A stretch of 7,952 nt of DNA from assembly GCA_902478605.1 (NCBI GenBank), contig CABSLQ010000095.1, positions 1 to 7,952 of the forward strand. The letters run 5' to 3'. Made by a program: the position numbers and the translations under genes. A model generated the notes under the pieces. It was given only the letters and a program-made list of their open reading frames with translations, ran no database searches and was not told the DNA's origin. Origin of the DNA: an uncultured Oscillospiraceae bacterium (lineage in GTDB: Bacteria; Bacillota; Clostridia; Oscillospirales; Acutalibacteraceae). Within the stretch, counting starts at the first letter, position 1. Every line of letters starts with the position of its first letter. This document shows positions 1 through 5,862 of this stretch, piece after piece.

Positions 1-3000
1 CTGGCCGTCAAAAATCGGCATGGTATGGGAGGCGTAATCCGCAAAGTTCATATTATCCTGCATGTATCGCAGCTTTATGGTCACCTGGTTATCCTCGGTA
101 AAGTTGTAGCGGTCGAAATTATCCGGCAGAGATACCGATACACTATAAACGCCTCCCTGTACTCTCGGCAAGGAAAGAGCGGCTCCGTCCGTCGTCGGGA
201 AAGGCGCCTTGTTGATGCGGATATACCCCTCCAGGTAGAGGTCCACCGGCTTATAGTTCTCGTTCCCCGGCCAGACGATGCGCACGTCGTAAACGCCTGC
301 ATGCACCGGCCAGTCGCTATTTATGCTGTAAGGGTTCGCCACCTCGGTCCATTCTTCCGTGACAGCCGCGCCCTGCTCGCGGAACAGCACCTGTAAATCC
401 TGCGTATAAAAGCCCTTGCTGTAAAAATCTGCGGACTCAAAAAGCTCCGGCATCGCAAGGCTGACAGGATTGCGGTTGTATTCCTTTTCAGTATTTGTAA
501 ACAGATCCTCGGTGATGCCGATCTCCAGCTTCTCGCCGATATGCGGGTAGAGGTAGATATCCGTATCGCTCCGAATAATGGTATCCGCCGTGTACGGGTC
601 GCCTGTATACTCGATATTATCGTACCAGCCCACCAGTCTCTGGGTGCTGGTCATGCCGGAGATTTTGGGCAGTTCTCCCAGCTTGCTGCCATTGAGCAGC
701 AGCCGCGTCTCCAGCTCGGTAGTGGCGTTTTGCATGATGTGCACCTCTACCTGCGTAGAGATGTACCGGGCGTAAAGGGTCATTCCACCCTTCGGCATCC
801 TCGCGCTGCTGAAGTCGAACGGCTTGGTGCAGGCCTCGTCCGTATACCAGCCGTCCAGATACGCCCCATCGAGCGTCGGCAGCTTGGGCGCGAACAGGAT
901 CGAGTTTTCCGGATAGCTGACCGAAGCAATCTGCGGCATATCCTCCTCAGACTGGTGCTCGGACGGTTTGACGGTAAAGCTGACCGGATAGACCGGCGTA
1001 TCCTCTGTCAATGCCGAGCAGGTCACCGAATAGGTGACCGAGTTTTCGGAGGCTGTTACTGCCGGGCTGATGTCGGTAATGCTTACCTGTCCGTCAAAGT
1101 ACTGCGCAATATGCGCCATCAAATCCCCTGCCTGGGGTGCGATCCCGGCACGGAAGGTCACGGTGTAATCCGGCACGCTGATGCCCTGGAACTTGAAGGT
1201 GGCCAGGCGTGACGCGTCCGTGTAATTCGCGCTGAGGTCAGCGGAGGTGCCGTAATTCTCATAAAAGCTCATGTCCGCAGCGGTATCCAGCGCAAAAACC
1301 TCGTCGTCGTTTCCTTCCCGGGTCAGGTTCAGGAATACGCTGAATTTACCGTTGTCGGGGTCGTTGGCGCCGGTGTCCTCCAGGGAGGCGAGCTGCACAA
1401 ACGGTTCGCCGTAGGTGGTGGTATAGGTGCCGGCGTAAGGGAGGCCGTCCTTGCCCTGGATGTTTTTCACATACAGGCTGTAAGTCTTAAGGCCGATGTC
1501 ATAATAGAAGGTGGTGTCCGCCGACACGGTGATATCCGTCGTTTTTTCCGCCCTGTAGGAACCCGCGTCGGTATATTTCAGGTTGGTCCCGTCCTCGGTC
1601 ACATAGGCGTCGTAACCGATGAGGTCATGAATCTCCTCCTGCGTAGGCAGATCGAAGGTCTGGATGCGGTTAAACTGGCTGCTCCACACCGTTTCGTAGC
1701 CGTAGGTCTCATTCCCGACCGCAACATAGACGTTATACAGCTTGCTGATCTCGCTTTCGCTGTAGCTGGTCCACACGACCGGTACGGTGATAGTCATATC
1801 ATACTCGCTGAAGGCGAGCTTGCCGCCCTTCCACGTCACGATCATGTCGCCGTAAGCGTAACGGTCATCCTCGTCTATTTGGGCCCTGTCAAAGCGGATA
1901 ATGCCGTTATTGTCTATGGAGAAGGCCGGGTTGGTAAAGCGGATATGGTAATGGGAAAGGTCGTAGATGCTCTGTGCCTTTTGTCCGCTGGTCAAGTCGA
2001 TGGTCTTCATATTCCGGTACGCCTCCGGCAGTTCCATGGTGATGCCGTCGGCAAAGTCGCCGTTGTTGTCCAGAATATAGAGGATATCGGTGGACGTTGG
2101 TTCAAGAGCAAAATCATAGACGTTTTTCTTGTCGCCCGCCGTCAGCAGCGGGAACTCACCGTCATATAGAGTGGGCTCATACTTGATTAACTCTTTTAAC
2201 GCCTGCGCCTTGAACTTGACGGTCAGATACAGGCCGAATTCAATATACATGGCGCCCATTGCCTGTTCTTCCACATTCCAGTCGGAGGTGTTGGCCGGCC
2301 GTTCCTTGATATAAATATAAAGGAAATAGCCATAGAGCTTGACGTAGGGACCAAATTCCACATTGGCTCCCACGCTGGCAATGGAGGTGCTCAAAATGCC
2401 GATGGCCACGTCGATCTTGAAGCCCGCCTTCACGCCGATGTAGCCCATGATATAAAACTGGAAGCCGAAGCGTTCGTCCAAAAGGTCGGTTTCGCTGCTT
2501 CCCGATGTGCCGGAAAAGATCTTGACCCAGAAATTGTAGCGTTTGCCGACCTCGTACTCCAAGTCGGTGCCCATGGTCAGGTTCACATCGGCGCGGACGA
2601 TAAAATCGACTTTAAGCTTGATAGCAAGGATTTTGATGTGGTACTCCTTGGAAAACAGCTCCTTGCTGAGCAGCTGCGCCCAGTCGCTCTCGCTGTTCAG
2701 CAGCTCGGAATACCGGTTCATGAGCTGCTCGATCCCCACCTTGCTGTCCTCAATATTTTCCGCAGACAGAACCTCCTCGAACTCGGAGCTGACGTCGGTC
2801 ATGTTCAGTTCCGCTTCCAGCGCCTCAAAGGAATATTCCGTACCGCCCACATGGATCGTGGGAAGGGATTTCAGTATGGAGTCTATCCGATCGAGCACAT
2901 CCTGGCCGCCGCCCAGCTTGCGCTGCACGCGCAGGTCGTTCAGCTCGCGCACGGCGTCAGCATACTGGCCGTCCCTTACAAGGTCGATAAACTCGTCAAA

Positions 3001-5061
3001 GGATTCTCTCTTCTGCTCGGAAACGGTGTAGGTCTTGGCGCTCAGCGAGATGTTGGAGTAGCTCTTGATGTCAATGGACACCGAGCAGGTGACCTCCTTG
3101 AGGACAGGGATGATCAGGTAAACCTTCCAGTCCGTGTCCACATCCACGTTGAGGCCAAAGGCTCCCTGCTGCTCAAAGTAAGCGCTGACCTCGATCTTCA
3201 GGGAGGTGGTCTGCCCGGAACTGACTTTTTTATTCACAGAAAACACGGCGCTGACATCCAGGCCCAAGCCATAGCCGTCTTCATAGCGGTCATGGATAAG
3301 GACCGACGGCGTAACCGTGACACCCTCAACCACAAATTTGGTTCTGCCGCTTCCGCCGGCCGCGGCTGCCAGAGGCTGGGCTGCCATAGCTTCAATCTCC
3401 GACTGGCTGACGCCCATATCCAGCAGCTGGTTCTGAATGCTCGGGGTCTGAAGGGCGCCCGTCGCCAGAATGGACGTGGCCTCGTCTGTAAAGCTGCTGT
3501 CCTCCAACGCGGAGGTCACGGACGCCTGCAGCTCTTCTGTTTCGATATCTTCAAGGGTAATGGGCGTGCTGACAAAAAGCCCGCCGGCGAGGTCTTCAAT
3601 GGCCGCCTTATCTATGATTTGGTAGGTGGCGGTGAGCTCGTCGGCCTGAATGCCCGTCACCTTGGCGTAGACAACCGTACTGTTTTCCGTAAGCTGGGAA
3701 AAATCCTCGGCGTAAAACGCCAGCAGGTCGCCGGTGTTAAACTCCGGCGCCTCTGTCATGCCGAGAGCCGCCCTTGCAATGTGGTCATAGCTGTTGACGT
3801 CCACGGTGCCGGTGGCGCCTACGCCCCCGGAAGGCAGGTCGTCCACCTGATAGGGGATGGTGTCGGGCATAAAGACGACCTCGTCCATGTCCTCTTCGGA
3901 CAGAGATTCAAAGTGGAATGCCCAGGAGACGTTCACAGCTGTCACACGTATGTAGGCGATGGAATCGTCCTCATACAAATCCTTCGTGTAGTCCCTCTCC
4001 CGCGGATCCACATTCTCGTAGACACACACGATGTCGCCCACCTCCAAGAAGGTGTCAAAACCAGGGACAGAATTACCACTAATGTGCATACTTCCGGTCG
4101 TGACCTCGGCGGAACCGTCGGCATAGATCGGAATGTCCAGTACTGTCACAAACTCCTCATCTACAGAACCCGGTACATCGAGATAATAAAAGTAGTCGTC
4201 GGTATCCTGAATAAACTTCACGTCGGGGTCGAACTGGATGGCGTCCTCCTCTTGTTTGGCAAAGGTCAGCGCCACGGTGCGGTATCGCTCGTCCTTATCC
4301 GTAAAGGTCAGGCCCTCCCCCAGCGTCATCTCGTAGGTGCCGCCTGCGCGGAAACCGCCGTCCGCACGAACGGTGAGGCGGCCGCCGCCATTGTCGGTGA
4401 CGACAAGATCCACCGGATCCGAGCCGTCCTTGGCCAGCAGGGTAATGGCCTGCTTAACCTGCTCGGCCGTTTTGCCCGGAGCGGTGATACCGATTTCCAA
4501 ATCGGTTTTCTGGTCCGTCAGGGCAAAGGAGTCAATGTACACCTGCTCCGCAGGCTCCATAGGCTCGTACACGGCCCGCAGGGTCATATCCCCTGTAACG
4601 GGCTCGGTCTGGTAAAAGTCGGTGCCGTCTTCCTTTTGCCAGCCGATAAAGACCTCTCCCTCCTTGCCGGGAGAGGGGATTTCCTGCATAATGGCATAAT
4701 TTCTGCCGACCTTAATCGGGTCGATTTCCCCGCCGCCGCCCGTCTCAAATTTGACGGTGCAAAGGTCGTCCGTCAGCTGGATGTTGCCGGCAAGGTACTC
4801 TTTGACAAGCGCCACGTCGTCGCTGTTGACAACATCGTCCGCGTTGACATCGGCTTCGTTGAGGTGGATGGTGGCCTGCGCCTCCGCATCCCCTTCGATG
4901 TACTGCTCCATCAGATTGACGTCCGACATATCCACGGTTCCGCTGCCGTTGGCGTCGCCGTACAGGATCGTATCCTGGGCAAATGCCGTCAGGACGCTCA
5001 GCGGAAGCATGGACAGCAGGATGCTGAAGGTCAGCAACAGGCTTACAATCCGTCTCTTCAT
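1..5061 (-). CDS. Giant secreted protein with N-terminal dockerin, InlB B-type repeats and MBG-like module (C-terminus off window)
   Basis: The frame stays open from the ATG at 5061 to base 1 (1687 codons, no stop); the 3' end is missing. The ATG follows AAAGGAGG with a 9-nt gap and opens a classic Sec signal peptide: MKRR, a hydrophobic core at about 5-25, and likely cleavage after AFA at residue 28. Domains in order: type I dockerin (34-93); InlB B/Flg_new-type repeat (101-167); beta-rich region with a weak duplication (about 341-378 and 443-472); unrecognised central region (about 573-955) with a helical insertion at 688-805; degenerate InlB-like segment (about 1108-1187); two InlB B-type repeats (about 1358-1433 and 1436-1508); MBG-like module (about 1528-1621). 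No catalytic domain is recognised. The family pattern is a cell-surface adhesin or structural protein of Clostridia. It has its own promoter region behind the terminator of the upstream regulatory operon. Secretion and domain calls are firm; function and anchoring are inferred. Confidence 0.9.
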   Translation of the reverse strand, partial: MKRRIVSLLLTFSILLSMLPLSVLTAFAQDTILYGDANGSGTVDMSDVNLMEQYIEGDAEAQATIHLNEADVNADDVVNSDDVALVKEYLAGNIQLTDDLCTVKFETGGGGEIDPIKVGRNYAIMQEIPSPGKEGEVFIGWQKEDGTDFYQTEPVTGDMTLRAVYEPMEPAEQVYIDSFALTDQKTDLEIGITAPGKTAEQVKQAITLLAKDGSDPVDLVVTDNGGGRLTVRADGGFRAGGTYEMTLGEGLTFTDKDERYRTVALTFAKQEEDAIQFDPDVKFIQDTDDYFYYLDVPGSVDEEFVTVLDIPIYADGSAEVTTGSMHISGNSVPGFDTFLEVGDIVCVYENVDPRERDYTKDLYEDDSIAYIRVTAVNVSWAFHFESLSEEDMDEVVFMPDTIPYQVDDLPSGGVGATGTVDVNSYDHIARAALGMTEAPEFNTGDLLAFYAEDFSQLTENSTVVYAKVTGIQADELTATYQIIDKAAIEDLAGGLFVSTPITLEDIETEELQASVTSALEDSSFTDEATSILATGALQTPSIQNQLLDMGVSQSEIEAMAAQPLAAAAGGSGRTKFVVEGVTVTPSVLIHDRYEDGYGLGLDVSAVFSVNKKVSSGQTTSLKIEVSAYFEQQGAFGLNVDVDTDWKVYLIIPVLKEVTCSVSIDIKSYSNISLSAKTYTVSEQKRESFDEFIDLVRDGQYADAVRELNDLRVQRKLGGGQDVLDRIDSILKSLPTIHVGGTEYSFEALEAELNMTDVSSEFEEVLSAENIEDSKVGIEQLMNRYSELLNSESDWAQLLSKELFSKEYHIKILAIKLKVDFIVRADVNLTMGTDLEYEVGKRYNFWVKIFSGTSGSSETDLLDERFGFQFYIMGYIGVKAGFKIDVAIGILSTSIASVGANVEFGPYVKLYGYFLYIYIKERPANTSDWNVEEQAMGAMYIEFGLYLTVKFKAQALKELIKYEPTLYDGEFPLLTAGDKKNVYDFALEPTSTDILYILDNNGDFADGITMELPEAYRNMKTIDLTSGQKAQSIYDLSHYHIRFTNPAFSIDNNGIIRFDRAQIDEDDRYAYGDMIVTWKGGKLAFSEYDMTITVPVVWTSYSESEISKLYNVYVAVGNETYGYETVWSSQFNRIQTFDLPTQEEIHDLIGYDAYVTEDGTNLKYTDAGSYRAEKTTDITVSADTTFYYDIGLKTYSLYVKNIQGKDGLPYAGTYTTTYGEPFVQLASLEDTGANDPDNGKFSVFLNLTREGNDDEVFALDTAADMSFYENYGTSADLSANYTDASRLATFKFQGISVPDYTVTFRAGIAPQAGDLMAHIAQYFDGQVSITDISPAVTASENSVTYSVTCSALTEDTPVYPVSFTVKPSEHQSEEDMPQIASVSYPENSILFAPKLPTLDGAYLDGWYTDEACTKPFDFSSARMPKGGMTLYARYISTQVEVHIMQNATTELETRLLLNGSKLGELPKISGMTSTQRLVGWYDNIEYTGDPYTADTIIRSDTDIYLYPHIGEKLEIGITEDLFTNTEKEYNRNPVSLAMPELFESADFYSKGFYTQDLQVLFREQGAAVTEEWTEVANPYSINSDWPVHAGVYDVRIVWPGNENYKPVDLYLEGYIRINKAPFPTTDGAALSLPRVQGGVYSVSVSLPDNFDRYNFTEDNQVTIKLRYMQDNMNFADYASHTMPIFDGQ
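199..480 (-). other. MBG-like Ig-fold module (about residues 1528-1621)
   Basis: The segment shows the usual order of MBG-type modules: an early Y-N-R-N-P-V strand, a strand of the form F-Y-T-Q-D-L-Q-V-L-F, an AGVYDVRIVWPGNENYKP strand-turn, and a closing GYIRINKAPF strand. Modules of this kind occur in tandem near the C-terminal half of bacterial adhesins. Further copies may follow beyond base 1, since the text after the closing strand again looks like Ig-fold beta sequence (VYSVSVSLPDNF). Confidence 0.5.
538..990 (-). repeat. Two tandem InlB B-type repeats (about residues 1358-1433 and 1436-1508)
   Basis: The first copy starts YPVSFTVKPS, contains LDGWYTDEACTKPFDF and closes with MPKGGMTLYARYI. 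The second starts VEVHIMQN, contains RLVGWYDNIEYTGDPY and closes with IRSDTDIYLYPHI. Both keep the G-W-Y core and the closing aromatic strand typical of the Listeria-Bacteroides repeat. They resemble the N-terminal copy but have diverged well beyond recent DNA duplication. Tandem arrays of these repeats usually form extended stalks. Confidence 0.75.
2200..3345 (-). other. Unrecognised central region of the giant protein (about residues 573-955): beta / helical insertion / glycine-aromatic beta
   Basis: I do not recognise this region as a named domain. Residues 573-687 read as long amphipathic beta strands with alternating small and hydrophobic residues (for example GYGLGLDVSAVFSV, LKIEVSAYFEQQGAFGLNVD). 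Residues 688-805 look alpha-helical and charged, with a possible coiled-coil or hairpin character (DEFIDLVRDGQ, VLDRIDSILKSL, IEQLMNRYSELL). Residues 808-955 return to beta with many Gly, Tyr and Phe (GFQFYIMGYIGVKAG, YVKLYGYFLYIYIKE). The pattern suggests one large sheet-rich domain with a helical insertion. The secondary-structure reading is by eye. Confidence 0.5.
4561..4761 (-). repeat. InlB B-type (Listeria-Bacteroides/Flg_new) repeat 1, residues 101-167
   Basis: The segment has the family pattern: an opening strand (TVKFETGGGG), a central GWQKEDGTDF core with W141, and a closing T-V-T-x-D-M-T-L-x-A-V-Y strand ending near residue 165. Repeats of this type form a small ubiquitin-like beta fold and serve as spacers or binding modules in Gram-positive surface proteins. 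It lies directly after the dockerin. Confidence 0.8.
4783..4962 (-). other. Type I dockerin domain at the N-terminus of the giant protein (residues 34-93)
   Basis: Two F-hand calcium loops are visible, 35 residues apart. Loop 1 begins GDANGSGTVDMSD with ligands D36, N38, S40, T42, D44 and D47. Loop 2 is DVNADDVVNSDD with D71, N73, D75, V77, N79 and D82. Each loop is followed by a helix of dockerin type (VNLMEQYIEG and VALVKEYLAG). Known for the family: dockerins bind cohesins on scaffoldin proteins and assemble cellulosome- or amylosome-like complexes. The residues that usually set cohesin specificity (loop positions 10-11) are M-S in loop 1 and S-D in loop 2, so the two halves differ and neither has the clostridial S-T pair. 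Dockerins are usually C-terminal; this one directly follows the signal peptide. Confidence 0.85.
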
Positions 5062-5070
5062 CCTTGTGTT

Positions 5071-5144
5071 CCTCCTTTAAAGGGGGTATATGGGGCCCTT
5101 CTTGATACTTTTTTCTAAAATAATGATAGCATACAAAAAAGCAA
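5071..5144 (-). promoter_or_regulatory. Promoter region and ribosome binding site of the giant protein gene
   Basis: AAAGGAGG at 5078-5071 is a near-ideal Shine-Dalgarno, 9 nt before the ATG, and it fixes the start. Upstream are two candidate -10 elements: TATCAT at 5128-5123, preceded by TGC as an extended -10, and TATTTT at 5122-5117, which lies 16 bp after a possible -35 TTGCTT at 5144-5139. The -35 overlaps the T-tract of the terminator. Two TGATA pentamers 21 bp apart on the plus strand (5103-5107 and 5124-5128) could be regulator contacts but are short enough to be chance. The ribosome binding site is firm; the promoter choice is weak. Confidence 0.5.
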
Positions 5145-5180
5145 AAGCCGCGAACCTTACAAATTTGTAAAGTTCGCGGC
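5135..5180 (-). terminator. Intrinsic terminator of the kinase-regulator operon
   Basis: A 34-nt inverted repeat at 5147-5180 has 17-nt arms with a single mismatch (C opposite T, a G-U pair in RNA). It has a GCCGCGAAC/GTTCGCGGC base and an AAATTT apex. Read on the minus strand it is followed at once by TTTTGCTTTTTT (5146-5135). It starts 13 nt after the TAA stop of the response regulator, exactly where a terminator for that operon is expected. Confidence 0.85.
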
Positions 5181-5193
5181 GAAAGCGCATATT

Positions 5194-5862
5194 TTACAGC
5201 TGCTCTAACAGATAACCTCCGCCCCGCAGGGAAGAGATCTCCAATCGGGAGTCTTCACTGTGAAGCTTTTTTCGAAGACGGGAGATCAGCGTCCACAGAG
5301 CGCGCTTCTCCATCTCGGATTCGGCGCCCCAGACCTCCCGCATCAGCTCCGTTTGGGACACCTTGTGTTCCGCGTTCTGTGTCAGGAGAAGCAACACCGC
5401 AAATTCCTTTTGTGTCAGCAGGATATCCCGGCCGCCGACATAACCGATAAAGGAAACGGTATCCAGTTTCAGGCCGCCATAACAGACATAGCGGCGGCTG
5501 TTTGCATCTGAGCGAAGCCTGGCCTCAATCCTGGCAATCAGCACCTCCAGATCATAGGGCTTGGGCAGATAATCGTCGCCGCCGGCGCGAAGCCCCTCCA
5601 CCACATCCTGATTTTCTCCAAGTGCCGTCAAAAAAAGGATCGGGATATGATAACGCTCTTTCAGCTCCCTGCACAGCTCTATACCGTTTCCGTCCGGAAG
5701 CATGATATCCAGCACAATCAGATTTGCCGGGTGCCACCGAAGCTGTTCCCGTGCTTCGGCGGCAGTCCCCGCCCTGAGCACCTCATAACCGTGCAGGGAA
5801 AGCACTTCGACGTTGATTTTCATAATATGCGGATTGTCCTCTACCAGTAAGATTGTACTCAC
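5194..5862 (-). CDS. OmpR/PhoB-family DNA-binding response regulator
   Basis: This is a cytoplasmic two-component response regulator of 222 aa, the usual length for the family. The receiver domain (about 1-118) keeps the acidic pair E8/D9, phospho-acceptor D52 in the LDIMLPDGNG motif, T79 and K101 in YLPKPYD. The C-terminal winged helix (about 127-221) shows LTQKEFAVLLLL, the recognition-helix region ALWTLISRLRKKL and the RGGGYLL wing. The start is GTG at 5862, preceded by AAAGGAGG with a short spacer. Reading further upstream in frame would add 22 residues lying wholly over the kinase C-terminus and lacking receiver homology. The GTG overlaps the kinase stop (GTGA), so translation is probably coupled. 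It is expected to be phosphorylated by the adjacent kinase. Targets are unknown; the neighbouring giant surface protein gene or the divergent gene are the obvious candidates. Confidence 0.95.
   Translation of the reverse strand: MSTILLVEDNPHIMKINVEVLSLHGYEVLRAGTAAEAREQLRWHPANLIVLDIMLPDGNGIELCRELKERYHIPILFLTALGENQDVVEGLRAGGDDYLPKPYDLEVLIARIEARLRSDANSRRYVCYGGLKLDTVSFIGYVGGRDILLTQKEFAVLLLLTQNAEHKVSQTELMREVWGAESEMEKRALWTLISRLRKKLHSEDSRLEISSLRGGGYLLEQL

Noticed and set aside
541..2169. Plus-strand open frames of 223 and 180 codons (541-1212 and 1627-2169)
   Set aside because: Both are antisense to the giant protein gene in codon register. Neither has a domain I recognise, and the minus-strand frame is continuous through both.
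5081..5100. GC-rich near-palindrome around GGGCCC just upstream of the giant gene's ribosome binding site
   Set aside because: Only the central GGGCCC is truly symmetric; the flanks do not pair well, so neither a stem nor an operator can be supported.
2638..5118. An 826-codon open frame on the plus strand, opposite the giant protein gene
   Set aside because: It is in exact codon register with the minus-strand gene and stays open because that gene contains no TTA, CTA or TCA codon over this stretch. The minus-strand product has a signal peptide, dockerin loops and InlB repeats, whereas the plus-strand translation shows no recognisable domain and no ribosome binding site was noted.
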